NCBI RefSeq assembly: GCF_017299535.1 | Contig: NZ_CP071238.1 | Span: 558,001-622,000 of the forward strand | Source: Serratia marcescens subsp. marcescens ATCC 13880 | GTDB taxonomy: Bacteria > Pseudomonadota > Gammaproteobacteria > Enterobacterales > Enterobacteriaceae | DNA length: 64,000 nucleotides | Direction: 5' to 3' | Shown here: piece after piece, positions 16,984-24,226 of the stretch | Layout: each line of letters starts with the position of its first letter | Position numbering within the stretch: the stretch's first letter is position 1 | Translations under genes and position numbers: made by a program | Notes under the pieces: model-generated | Told to the model about the DNA's origin: nothing | Databases searched by the model: none | The model's input: only the letters and a program-made list of their open reading frames with translations

Positions 16984-17002
16984 GGAGCGCGCAACGCGCT
17001 CC
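16984..17002 (+). terminator. Terminator of the ketone-body operon
   Basis: GGAGCGCG (16984-16991), CAA loop, CGCGCTCC (16995-17002), followed by GTCGTTATTT. An 8-bp GC stem 13 bp after the bdhA stop codon; the T-run is interrupted, so efficiency may be moderate. Confidence 0.7.
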
Positions 17003-17339
17003 GTCGTTATTTCCCGCCTTTAATTAATTCCCTCGCGTGACGGTTTACCTGCGGCAATAATATTTATTTGTTATTTGCTATCTTTATTTCCAGATAATCA
17101 CGAAGGGTTATTTTGGGTGAAGCGTGCGGATTGGTTTATTTCGTGCTGCGATTATTACATTGTTTTTCTTTGTGTTACAGGTGAACATGTTTTTGCTGAA
17201 ATTAAATCCAACCTGAAATAATGGCAGGTTATGGCGTGAATTTTTATATCTTGCGTGCGATGTTCACATCGGTTAATTATTTCTGCGTGGCTTAAGACCA
17301 CCGCGTTTATAACAATAATTTTTTCGGGCAGGGGTAATA
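17003..17339 (+). other. 337-bp AT-rich upstream region of the porin gene
   Basis: No gene is seen. The base composition drops sharply compared with both neighbours, as is common for promoters of strongly expressed porins. It contains the inverted repeat AACCTG-N9-CAGGTT (17210-17230) and the inverted pair TGAACAT (17182-17188) / ATGTTCA (17260-17266). No convincing CRP or OmpR site could be assigned by eye. Confidence 0.6.
17210..17230. repeat. Inverted repeat AACCTG-N9-CAGGTT upstream of the porin
   Basis: AACCTG (17210-17215) and CAGGTT (17225-17230) are perfect inverse copies separated by AAATAATGG. It lies 110-130 bp upstream of the porin start, where it could be an operator or a leader hairpin. 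Confidence 0.35.
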
Positions 17340-18476
17340 ATGAGAAAAAATACAACGCCAATATTCATTGGCGGCGTCTTGCTGTCGGCGTTATCCGCCG
17401 GCGCACAGGCCGAGATCACCATTCTGGATAAAAACCCGCAGAGCAATGTGTTGCTGGCGCCGCTCAGTTTAAAGGTGGGCGGCAGCATTCGCCCCGAGTG
17501 GATCTTCAATAACGGCCCGGAGCCGGGCTATGACAAAAACGGCCACGACGGCGGCACGCGTTTTCGCTTCAGCGGCGATTATGCGCTGACGCAGGACACT
17601 TCGATCATCGGCTATTACGAGTGGGGCGTCGATCTGGCGCACGCGCTCAGCTGGGACGGGCATTATAACGAAGACGGCAAGCGCGACTATCAGCGCCAAC
17701 TGTACGCCGGTTTCAAGGACGATCGTTACGGCACCCTGACCTATGGCCATCAATACGGCATCTATTATTCGGTGGTCGGCATTAAAAGCGACGTCTGGGA
17801 TAACGATGGCCATGCGGGCGGCACCGGCATCGGCATTTCCGGCGACTATGACGGCGGCAATAAACCGAAAAACAGCATCAAATACACCAATGATTTCGGG
17901 CCGGTCACGCTGTACGCCAACTATTTATTGCCGGAAGACGATCTGCACACCGCGGATAATCTGATTTACCGCCGCAAGGGCGGTGGCGGGCTGGGCTTCG
18001 ATTACAAGGTGACGAAGGATTTCACCTTCAGCGCGGCCTACAGTTATACCGACGCGAAGATCAAAGACAATCTGTACCACGAACAGGATTATCACCAGCA
18101 GCTGTCCGGCACCGCGTTGACCTGGCAGCCGAACAACTGGTACATCGTCGGCACCGCCAGCTATTACAAAGATTATGTGCCGAGCACCCGCCAGCGCACG
18201 CTGTCGCACTTCTTCGCCGGTGACGGCTACGGGCTGGAAGGCTTCGTCGGTTATACCTTCAATATCGACAAGCCGTTCCTCAAATCCGTCCAGCCTTATG
18301 TGGCGGCGGACTCGCTGCGGCTGAAGGGAGACGAGGCGTATCACGCCAACCACGTCTATCTTGGCGCGGGCACCACCATCGGTTACGGTCTGTCGGTGTA
18401 TGTGGAGCGCACGCTGGCCAACAGCAGCGACAACGAGCCGGATTCCACCTGGATAACGGTGTTCTACGATTTCTGA
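17340..18476 (+). CDS. Outer-membrane general porin (Gram-negative porin family)
   Basis: A 378-residue protein with a Sec signal peptide (GGVLLSALSAGAQA, cleavage before EITILDK near residue 25) and a C-terminal Phe in TVFYDF, the BAM recognition ending of outer-membrane barrels. The body alternates aromatic beta-strands, with LYAGFKDDRYGTLTYGHQYG matching the strand before constriction loop L3 of OmpC/OmpF-like trimeric porins, followed by a tyrosine-rich loop. It is probably a diffusion channel; specificity is unknown. It is monocistronic with its own terminator and follows the ketone-body operon on the same strand, but with a separate AT-rich promoter region. Confidence 0.87.
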   Translation: MRKNTTPIFIGGVLLSALSAGAQAEITILDKNPQSNVLLAPLSLKVGGSIRPEWIFNNGPEPGYDKNGHDGGTRFRFSGDYALTQDTSIIGYYEWGVDLAHALSWDGHYNEDGKRDYQRQLYAGFKDDRYGTLTYGHQYGIYYSVVGIKSDVWDNDGHAGGTGIGISGDYDGGNKPKNSIKYTNDFGPVTLYANYLLPEDDLHTADNLIYRRKGGGGLGFDYKVTKDFTFSAAYSYTDAKIKDNLYHEQDYHQQLSGTALTWQPNNWYIVGTASYYKDYVPSTRQRTLSHFFAGDGYGLEGFVGYTFNIDKPFLKSVQPYVAADSLRLKGDEAYHANHVYLGAGTTIGYGLSVYVERTLANSSDNEPDSTWITVFYDF

Positions 18477-18490
18477 TTTTCACCTGCTCC

Positions 18491-18515
18491 AAGCCGGCGC
18501 TTGCGCCGGCTTTTT
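18491..18515 (+). terminator. Rho-independent terminator of the porin gene
   Basis: AAGCCGGCGC (18491-18500), TT, GCGCCGGCTT (18503-18512), then TTT. A 10-bp stem 14 bp downstream of the porin stop. It touches the stop codon of the convergent AraC gene. Confidence 0.9.
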
Positions 18516-19336
18516 CACATGGTGATCGCGCCGCCCAGGGTTTCTCCAGAGGCGTTGCGCTCCGCCAGGTAGCGCGCCGGCGGTTTGCCCACCGCCTTTC
18601 TGAACATGGTGACGAAGCCGCTGGCGCTCTCGTAGCCCAGATCCAGCGCCACCGTCTGTACGCTCTCGCCCTGCGTCAAGCGCTGCAGCGCCAGCATCAC
18701 GTGCAGCTGGCGCCGCCAGTGGCCGAAGCTCATGCCCATCTGCTGTTGCAGCGTGCGGCTGAGGGAGCGTTCGCTCATGCCGATGCGCTGCGCCCACTGC
18801 CCGAGGGTGGATTTGTCCGCCGGGCTGCTCAGCATGCCTTCGGTCAACTGCCGGATGCGCGCGTCGTCGGACACCGGCAGATGCAGATTCTCGATCGGCG
18901 CGGCCGCCAGCTGATCCAGCAATACCGCCGTCAGACGCCCTTCGGCGCCCTGTTCGTCGTAAAGCGGCTCGAAGGTGCTGGCCTGCAGCAGCAGCTCGCG
19001 CAGCAGCGGCGAGACCGACAGCGTGCAGCAGCTTTGCGGCAGGCCGGCGGCGGCATGTTGATCGACGAACAGGCAGTAGGCCTCGGTGGAGCCGGCGCCC
19101 TGGGCGTTGTGCAATACGTTGCCCGGCATCCACAGCGCGCACTGCGGCGGCACCAGCCACAGCCCGTTTTCCACTTCGCAGCGGATCATGCCGCGCACGG
19201 TGTAGATCAGTTGCGCCTTCCGGTGGCGGTGCGGCTCGACTTCCCAATCCTGTTCGAGGGTCGACCCCTGCAGGGCAAACAGCGGGCGTGGCACTTGATC
19301 GATATCCAGACAGTGGCGGGGGATCTGTACTTTCAT
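18515..19336 (-). CDS. AraC-family regulator with N-terminal cupin
   Basis: A 273-residue regulator. The N-terminal half is a small cupin (EPHRHRKAQLIYTVRGMIRCEVE, residues about 32-55, then VPPQCALWMPGNVLHNA), the ligand-binding type of the RclR/NimR-like AraC proteins. The C-terminal half has two helix-turn-helix motifs (LGQWAQRIGMSERSLSRTLQ about 175-195 and TVALDLGYESASGFVTMFRK about 226-245). ATG 19334-19336 was taken; the longer reading upstream has a poor ribosome site. The start codon overlaps the palindrome TGAGAATAGTTCTCA, so it may repress itself. The divergent neighbour at 19457 is the likely target. Inducer unknown. Confidence 0.85.
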   Translation of the reverse strand: MKVQIPRHCLDIDQVPRPLFALQGSTLEQDWEVEPHRHRKAQLIYTVRGMIRCEVENGLWLVPPQCALWMPGNVLHNAQGAGSTEAYCLFVDQHAAAGLPQSCCTLSVSPLLRELLLQASTFEPLYDEQGAEGRLTAVLLDQLAAAPIENLHLPVSDDARIRQLTEGMLSSPADKSTLGQWAQRIGMSERSLSRTLQQQMGMSFGHWRRQLHVMLALQRLTQGESVQTVALDLGYESASGFVTMFRKAVGKPPARYLAERNASGETLGGAITM

Positions 19337-19350
19337 GAGAATAGTTCTCA
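19336..19350. promoter_or_regulatory. Palindrome TGAGAATAGTTCTCA at the AraC gene start
   Basis: Perfect TGAGAA-TAG-TTCTCA (19336-19350), overlapping the last base of the AraC start codon. It matches 12 of 15 positions of the 7-1-7 Fur core as well, but the exact symmetry at the gene start suits an autoregulatory operator better. Confidence 0.45.
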
Positions 19351-19456
19351 ATTTGGCGGAATTGAAAAGTATTATGTCCTGATTGCGCAATGCGGTCTAG
19401 CGCCGGTGCCGATAAAGTAAGCGCCAGTCCTAAACCCTTTCGCGAGGAAACTGATT

Positions 19457-19834
19457 ATGTCATTGGATACCACCGATTTTCCGCTGGTGTGGATGCGCCG
19501 AAACGGGCGCGATACCCAGGCCGAGCTGGCCGAATTCAGCGCGCTGCTGGCGCGCGCCGAACCTTTTGTTCTGATCACCGACCGCAGCGTCGGCGATGAA
19601 GAAGAAGAACATGACCGCGATGCTCGCACCCAGGTGGCGCTGTGGAAACGCGATAACCGCGAGGCGCTGAAGCGGTGGGTGAAAGGCATGATCATGCTGG
19701 AGCCGGACGACGCCAAACGCGCGGCGGCGGAAGAATTCGCCGAATACGGCGCCAAATTCTGGGGCTATCCGGTGCTGGTGGCCGCCAATGAAGCCGCAGG
19801 CCGGGTATTGGCGCAGACGTTATTGATCAAATAA
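19457..19834 (+). CDS. Hypothetical protein, 125 aa, encoded before a Rob-like regulator
   Basis: A soluble, highly charged protein starting MSLDTTDFPLVWMRRNGRDT, with an acidic stretch GDEEEEHDRDARTQ (about 49-62) and the conserved-looking WKRDNREALKRWVKGMIMLEP, then AAAEEFAEYGAKFWGYPVLVA. I do not recognise a named family; similar small proteins with FWGYPV-type endings occur in proteobacteria without known function. A GCGAGGAAA stretch precedes the ATG. The next gene starts 10 bp downstream, so it is co-transcribed with the AraC/GyrI-domain regulator and may act with it. Confidence 0.75.
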   Translation: MSLDTTDFPLVWMRRNGRDTQAELAEFSALLARAEPFVLITDRSVGDEEEEHDRDARTQVALWKRDNREALKRWVKGMIMLEPDDAKRAAAEEFAEYGAKFWGYPVLVAANEAAGRVLAQTLLIK

Positions 19835-19844
19835 GGGGAACACC

Positions 19845-20720
19845 ATGCACCAGCAACAGGTGATTGAACAGCTGCTGGCCTGGATCGAGCAGAGCCTGGA
19901 TCAGCCGCTGACGCTGGACGACATCGCCGCCAAGTCCGGCTACTCCAAATGGCATTTGCAGCGGATGTTCAAGCAGCATACCGGCCATATTCTCGGCACC
20001 TACGCGCGCCGCAGAAGGCTGACCGCCGCCGCGCGTGAACTGCGCCTGACCGGCACCAGCGTGGCCTGCATCGCCGATACTTACCAGTTCGATTCGCAGC
20101 AGACCTTCACCCGTTGCTTCCGCAAGCAGTTCGGTCTGCCGCCGGCCAGCTATCGTCGCAGCCAGGATTGGTCGAGCTATGGCCTGCAGCCGCCGCTGCG
20201 CCTGACCGAAGCGCCATTGCCGCAGGCCGATATCGTGACGCTGCCCGCCATGCAGTTGGTGGGCCATACCCAGCGCCGCAGTTTTACCCTGGGGCAACTG
20301 GCGGCCTCCAAGTGTGAGCTGCGCCGCCACGCCTGGCGGCAGTTGCTGCAGCCGCAGGCGCTGCCGGAGGTAGTATACGGCCTTACCAGTCTGGAAGTTG
20401 ACCGGCGCCGCCGGGGCAGCCCGCGCATGGCCTACACCGCCGCTCTGCCGGACGAAGGGGCGCCGGGAGAGCGGGTGACTATCGAGCAGGGCGAGTATGC
20501 CCGTTTCACCTACCAGGGACAGGCGGAGGGGTTACAAAACTTTATTGTCCGGCTGTATGACACCGCCATGCCGCAGATGAACGCCATCCGCCGGCCGGGG
20601 CAGGATATCGAGCGTTTCTACCCGGCGCAGGAGGGCAGTTGCCCGCTCGGCGGCGCGGCGATCCGCTGTGAATACCTGATCCCGATACGGCGGGTGGAAG
20701 CGTTGGCCGCCGCCAGCTAG
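19845..20720 (+). CDS. AraC-family regulator with GyrI-like domain (Rob type)
   Basis: A 291-residue protein. The N-terminal 100 residues are a MarA/SoxS/Rob-like DNA-binding unit (LTLDDIAAKSGYSKWHLQRMFKQHTG, residues about 20-45, and SVACIADTYQFDSQQTFTRC, about 66-86, then FGLPPASYRR). The rest, from about residue 125, is a GyrI-like small-molecule-binding domain, as in E. coli Rob. Such proteins sense bile-like or hydrophobic compounds and raise efflux and stress genes. It is too different from Rob itself to use that name. An AAGGGGAA site precedes the ATG. Confidence 0.88.
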   Translation: MHQQQVIEQLLAWIEQSLDQPLTLDDIAAKSGYSKWHLQRMFKQHTGHILGTYARRRRLTAAARELRLTGTSVACIADTYQFDSQQTFTRCFRKQFGLPPASYRRSQDWSSYGLQPPLRLTEAPLPQADIVTLPAMQLVGHTQRRSFTLGQLAASKCELRRHAWRQLLQPQALPEVVYGLTSLEVDRRRRGSPRMAYTAALPDEGAPGERVTIEQGEYARFTYQGQAEGLQNFIVRLYDTAMPQMNAIRRPGQDIERFYPAQEGSCPLGGAAIRCEYLIPIRRVEALAAAS

Positions 20721-20729
20721 GCGGCGGTT
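20706..20729 (+). terminator. Weak hairpin at the Rob-like gene end
   Basis: CCGCCGCC-AGCTA-GGCGGCGG spans the stop codon and is followed by TTCTCGC. A strong stem, but the T-run is poor; it may only attenuate read-through into ldtB. Confidence 0.4.
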
Positions 20730-20794
20730 CTCGCAAAAAATCGCCTTCGTGGCGCGTCAGGTTACAAAAAATTGCGATATTACATCGGTAATGG

Positions 20795-20824
20795 TTCACA
20801 CTTTGATTGATGTGCACATATAAT
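20795..20824 (+). promoter_or_regulatory. Sigma-70 promoter of ldtB
   Basis: TTCACA (20795-20800) and TATAAT (20819-20824) with an 18-bp spacer. The start site would be about 20831, leaving a leader of about 120 nt before the ldtB ATG; this leader contains complementary blocks such as GCAGC / GCTGC near 20860. Confidence 0.65.
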
Positions 20825-20949
20825 GCGCATCCGGTCCAATCCCCCTGTTTTTCAGGCCGCAGCGAGTGGCTGCCGGCTGAAACTCATCGGGGCGAAGTGG
20901 CCGTAGAAACCGATATCCCTAATCGCCAGTGGCCTTGACCAACACGAAG

Positions 20950-21870
20950 ATGAAAATGAGCATTCGCGCGTTATTAACCCTGTTTACGGCACTGGTTGCA
21001 TTCAGCCAGGCTGCCTTCGCCGTCGTTTACCCGCTGCCGCCAAAAGACAGCCGTTTGGTGGGCGAGAATATCCAAATCACCGTACCGGAAGACAGCAAAC
21101 TGCCGCTGGAGAGCTTCGCCGCCCAGTATCAGATGGGGCTGAGCAACATGCTGGAGGCCAACCCGGGCGTGGATCCGTTCCTGCCGAAGGCCGGCAGCAC
21201 CCTGACTATCCCGCAGCAGCTGATCCTGCCGGACGCGCCGCGTGAAGGCATCATCATCAACAGCGCCGAAATGCGTCTGTACTATTACCCGAAAGGCTCC
21301 AACACCGTGGTGGTGCTGCCGATCGGCATCGGCCAGCTGGGTAAAGACACCCCGCTGAACTGGACCACCACCGTGCAGCGCAAGAAAGACGGCCCGACCT
21401 GGACGCCGACCGCCAAGATGCGCGCCGAATACGCGGCTGACGGCGAGATCCTGCCTGCGGTGTTCCCGGCCGGCCCGGACAACCCGATGGGGCTGTATGC
21501 GCTGTATGTCGGCCGCCTGTATGCCATCCACGGCACCAACGCCAACTTCGGCATCGGCCTGCGCGTGAGCCACGGCTGCGTGCGTCTGCGCGCCGACGAC
21601 ATCAAGTATCTGTTCGAAAACGTGCCGGTCGGCACCCGCGTGCAGTTCATCAACGAACCGATGAAAGCCTCCGTCGAACCGGACGGCTCGCGCTACGTGG
21701 AAGTGCACAACCCGCTGTCGGCCAACGAAGAGCAGCTGCAATCGAAAGATCCGGTGCCGTTGACCATCTCCGCGCCGGTCGGCAAAGTGCTGATGGACGC
21801 CGGCGTCAACCAGAGCGAAGTGGACGCGGCGATCAAGGCCCGTTCCGGTATGCCGGTGAAAGTGAACTGA
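20950..21870 (+). CDS. ldtB: L,D-transpeptidase LdtB (YbiS)
   Basis: A 306-residue periplasmic enzyme, the same length as E. coli YbiS. A signal peptide (about residues 1-24, ending SQAAFA) is followed by a LysM-like region ([19 protein letters not shown]) and the YkuD catalytic domain with HGTN near residue 198 and SHGCVRLR near residue 213, whose Cys is the nucleophile. LdtB anchors Braun lipoprotein to the meso-DAP residue of peptidoglycan. ATG 20950 corresponds to the E. coli start; a second ATG two codons later is also possible. It is monocistronic between its own sigma-70 promoter and a strong terminator. Confidence 0.94.
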   Translation: MKMSIRALLTLFTALVAFSQAAFAVVYPLPPKDSRLVGENIQITVPEDSKLPLESFAAQYQMGLSNMLEANPGVDPFLPKAGSTLTIPQQLILPDAPREGIIINSAEMRLYYYPKGSNTVVVLPIGIGQLGKDTPLNWTTTVQRKKDGPTWTPTAKMRAEYAADGEILPAVFPAGPDNPMGLYALYVGRLYAIHGTNANFGIGLRVSHGCVRLRADDIKYLFENVPVGTRVQFINEPMKASVEPDGSRYVEVHNPLSANEEQLQSKDPVPLTISAPVGKVLMDAGVNQSEVDAAIKARSGMPVKVN

Positions 21871-21898
21871 TCGCCTCGGGCTCAGTGACAATGCCAAG

Positions 21899-21923
21899 AA
21901 GACGCCTGCGGGCGTCTTTTTTT
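21899..21923 (+). terminator. Rho-independent terminator of ldtB
   Basis: AAGACGCC-TGCG-GGCGTCTT followed by a run of T (21917-21923). It is a classical terminator 28 bp after the ldtB stop codon. Confidence 0.95.
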
Positions 21924-21990
21924 GTGCTTGTAAAACATGTTGTTGCGTGTGCGTTCGCAATGATGCCCTCAGCGTTGCACAGAAAGAAGT

Positions 21991-22009
21991 CATGATGCGC
22001 GCCATCATG
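21991..22009. promoter_or_regulatory. Inverted repeat, candidate toxin-antitoxin operator
   Basis: CATGATG (21991-21997), CGCGC, CATCATG (22003-22009): a perfect 7-bp inverted repeat about 115 bp upstream of the toxin gene. A further CCATCATC follows near 22031. XRE-type antitoxins bind such repeats to repress their operon. Confidence 0.45.
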
Positions 22010-22122
22010 CAAATCGGGTTTCCCATGGTGGCCATCATCGACGTTTGAGGTGATGCTGGCGAGAAGGAATGCTCTGGAAAAGTGTTTCACTCAGTGCTAT
22101 GTTTTATGGGGGAGTCATTGCA

Positions 22123-22503
22123 ATGCGTACATTTAAAACTCGTTGGTTTAGCAAGAAGGCTCAGGCGCACGGCATTACCGATAAGGCATTATGTCGGGCG
22201 GTACACGATGTACAACGGGGTTTGGCTGTGGATTTAGGCGGTGGTGTATTTAAAAAACGTCTTAATCATAATCGCGACCGTGCGTTGGTATTAGCGAAAA
22301 ACGGTCGGCATTGGGTGTATGTTTTTTTGTTTGCCAAGCAGGTCCAGGCCAATATCTCTGGGGCGGAATTGCAAGCTTTTCGCAAGTTGGCGGTGCATTT
22401 TGGCGCGTTGAGCGACGAAATGCTCCAATCCTTGGTCGTAAAGAACGAATGGATGGAGATTTGCCATGAAGAAGGAAAAAACGTTTCGGAGTCCGGCCTT
22501 TGA
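22123..22503 (+). CDS. RelE/HigB-like toxin of a type II TA system
   Basis: A 126-residue basic protein starting MRTFKTRWFSKKAQAHGITD, followed by LCRAVHDVQRGLAVDLGGGVFKKRL and GRHWVYVFLFAKQVQANIS. The pattern FKTRWFxKxA ... GVxKKRLxxxxxGK ... FxFxK belongs to the RelE-like toxin family found with NadS-type antitoxins, which usually cut mRNA in the ribosome. ATG 22123 follows GGGGGAG. The gene order toxin-antitoxin (reversed) is as in higBA systems, and its end overlaps the antitoxin by 38 bp. Lower GC than its surroundings suggests recent acquisition. Confidence 0.85.
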   Translation: MRTFKTRWFSKKAQAHGITDKALCRAVHDVQRGLAVDLGGGVFKKRLNHNRDRALVLAKNGRHWVYVFLFAKQVQANISGAELQAFRKLAVHFGALSDEMLQSLVVKNEWMEICHEEGKNVSESGL

Positions 22504-22789
22504 GGCGATTCACAGCGCGGCTGAAGGATTGCATCGTACTGGCGCCATTTCTCTGGAAACCCTACGCAGTTTCGACGAGTCTTGCCTTGCTCCGGTCGAG
22601 ATGTTGCAGCCCCAAGAGATCAAAGCCTTGCGTGAGCATTTACGTTTAAGCCAACCGGTTTTTGCCCGTTATCTGAATACCAGCGTGTCGACCATACAGA
22701 AGTGGGAGACGGGGGTGAAACGGCCCGGCGGCGTGTCGCTCAAGCTGCTTTCGATCGTACGTAAGCACGGGCTTGAGGTCTTGTTGTAG
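22466..22789 (+). CDS. XRE/HTH antitoxin (HigA/NadS-like)
   Basis: A 107-residue protein: an N-terminal arm that probably wraps the toxin (about 1-45), then a helix-turn-helix IKALREHLRLSQPVFARYLN (52-71) with recognition helix TSVSTIQKWETGVKRPGG, the common VSxxTVxxWExGxRxPxG ending of HigA/NadS antitoxins. It neutralises the RelE-like toxin and probably represses the operon at the upstream repeat. Its start lies within the toxin gene, giving translational coupling. Confidence 0.88.
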   Translation: MKKEKTFRSPAFEAIHSAAEGLHRTGAISLETLRSFDESCLAPVEMLQPQEIKALREHLRLSQPVFARYLNTSVSTIQKWETGVKRPGGVSLKLLSIVRKHGLEVLL

Positions 22790-23031
22790 TGACCGTATGG
22801 GCTGTCACTATTCTCACATTATCCTCTCTGGCTTTGGCTCTCTGAAATACCCCATCGCAATTATTCCAATAAAAACTATCGCTAATTAATAAGTTATATC
22901 TACTCCCTTATCGCCTGCCATTGAAAAAATTCTCGCAAAAAATCCGTACTGTGAAAATAAGATCACACAAGCGTAACAAAAGGTAAACAAACCCCTCCTA
23001 TATTGGCTGCTTCGCTTTTGGAGGGAGTGTC

Positions 23032-23439
23032 ATGCGTAACTGGAACGAACCGAAAAAGAACAAAGCGCACATCGAACTGATCCCGATGATCGACGTGATG
23101 ATGTTTTTATTGGTGTTTTTCGTCTTGATCAGCCTGAACGTCATCCCGGCGCTCGGGCTGAAAACGCAGTTGCCGTCCGCCGGCAGCGCGCAACAGCTGA
23201 AACCGCAGAAGAAAGCGATCATCACGCTGGGGGCCGACGAACAGCTGCAGCTGGATGGCCAGCCGATCGCGCTCGACGCGTTGGTCAACACGCTGAAACA
23301 ACAGCAGCAGGCCAACCAGACCACCACCATCATCGTCAACAGCGATAAAGGCGTGGCGGTCGAGCGGCTGGTGGCGGTCATGGACAACCTGCGCCAGGGC
23401 GGCTTCTTCTCCGTCTCCATCGCGACACGGAAGCTGTGA
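23032..23439 (+). CDS. exbD: ExbD/TolR-family proton-channel subunit
   Basis: A 135-residue ExbD homologue. The single membrane helix with the essential aspartate is in IELIPMIDVMMFLLVFFVLI (residues about 14-33; the Asp is D21), followed by a periplasmic domain of about 95 residues. With ExbB it uses the proton gradient to energise TonB. It is the first gene of a five-gene operon: GGAGGGAG precedes the ATG, and the tonB-like gene starts 1 bp after its stop. No Fur box could be recognised in the 240-bp region upstream, which differs from typical iron-uptake systems. Confidence 0.93.
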   Translation: MRNWNEPKKNKAHIELIPMIDVMMFLLVFFVLISLNVIPALGLKTQLPSAGSAQQLKPQKKAIITLGADEQLQLDGQPIALDALVNTLKQQQQANQTTTIIVNSDKGVAVERLVAVMDNLRQGGFFSVSIATRKL

Positions 23440-23440
23440 C

Positions 23441-24187
23441 ATGTATCTGCTCTATCGCTCACGTCATCTTTTCAGCTGGTTGCCGGCGCTGATTGTCGCC
23501 GGTTGCCTGCTGTTCGCCAGCCAACAGGCGGCGCTGAAGATCCAGCCGCGCTACGACGAAACCGCCATTGAACTGGCGCTGGTGGAACCTGAACCGGCGC
23601 CGGAACCCCAACCGGAAACACCGCCGGAACCTCAGCCCGAACCGCCGCCGCCCGAGCCGGAGCCGATCCCCGAACCGGTGGTGCCGGCGCCGGAACCGAT
23701 CGTGGAAGCCAAGCCGGTGCCGAAGCCACAGCCGAAGCCCAAACCCAAACCGGTGAAAGAGAAAGCCAAACCGGTAGAGAAACCCAAACCGACGCCGGCG
23801 CCCGCCGTACCGCGCGCGCTGGCCAGCAAACCGGCGGCGCAGCCCGCACCGGCCGCTCCCGCGGCGCCGAAGGTGAACGCGCAGGCGATAGAAAACGGCT
23901 ACCTGCTGGCCTTGCGCCGTGAGTTGGAACAGCGCAAGCGCTACCCGAGCGGGCGGCAGGCCTCGCTCGAGCGCCCGCAGGGCAACGTCGAGGTGTGGTT
24001 GGAGGTCGATCGCAGCGGGCGGGTGCTCTCTTCCGGCATCGCCAACAAAGCCGCCAGCATGCTGCTGAATCGCGCGGCGATGAGCAGCCTGCAAAGCATC
24101 AGTTCAGTGAAGCCGTTCCCGAGCGAGGCGTTCGCCGGGCAAACAACCAAAAGATTTACCGCGACGTTCAATTATCAGGCGCCTTAG
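23441..24187 (+). CDS. tonB: TonB-like energy transducer
   Basis: A 248-residue protein with an N-terminal membrane anchor (about 11-30), a very long Pro/Glu then Pro/Lys stretch (about 45-125; PEPAPEPQPETPPEP then KPKPKPVKEKAKPVEK) that spans the periplasm, and a C-terminal TonB domain (about 150-248) with GNVEVWLEVDRSGRV. It links ExbB-ExbD to the outer-membrane receptor encoded next. It is a second, receptor-specific TonB like HasB rather than the housekeeping copy, judged by its operon. Confidence 0.9.
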   Translation: MYLLYRSRHLFSWLPALIVAGCLLFASQQAALKIQPRYDETAIELALVEPEPAPEPQPETPPEPQPEPPPPEPEPIPEPVVPAPEPIVEAKPVPKPQPKPKPKPVKEKAKPVEKPKPTPAPAVPRALASKPAAQPAPAAPAAPKVNAQAIENGYLLALRRELEQRKRYPSGRQASLERPQGNVEVWLEVDRSGRVLSSGIANKAASMLLNRAAMSSLQSISSVKPFPSEAFAGQTTKRFTATFNYQAP

Positions 24188-24226
24188 CGCAAGGGTTAAT
24201 CGTTTGATTTTTATGGGATGCACACA

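Noticed and set aside
14829..16994. A 721-codon open frame on the minus strand opposite the GntP permease and bdhA genes
   Set aside because: Its composition (His/Arg/Gln-rich, no domain) is that of the shadow of GC-rich genes; the plus-strand genes are clear family members.
22950..22975. TGTGA-N8-TCACA upstream of exbD as a CRP site
   Set aside because: CRP sites need a 6-bp spacer; with 8 bp the half sites are out of register.
23441..24187. The Pro-Glu/Pro-Lys tract of the tonB-like gene as a tandem DNA repeat
   Set aside because: The repetition reflects the protein spacer of TonB; the DNA units are degenerate and not a separate element.
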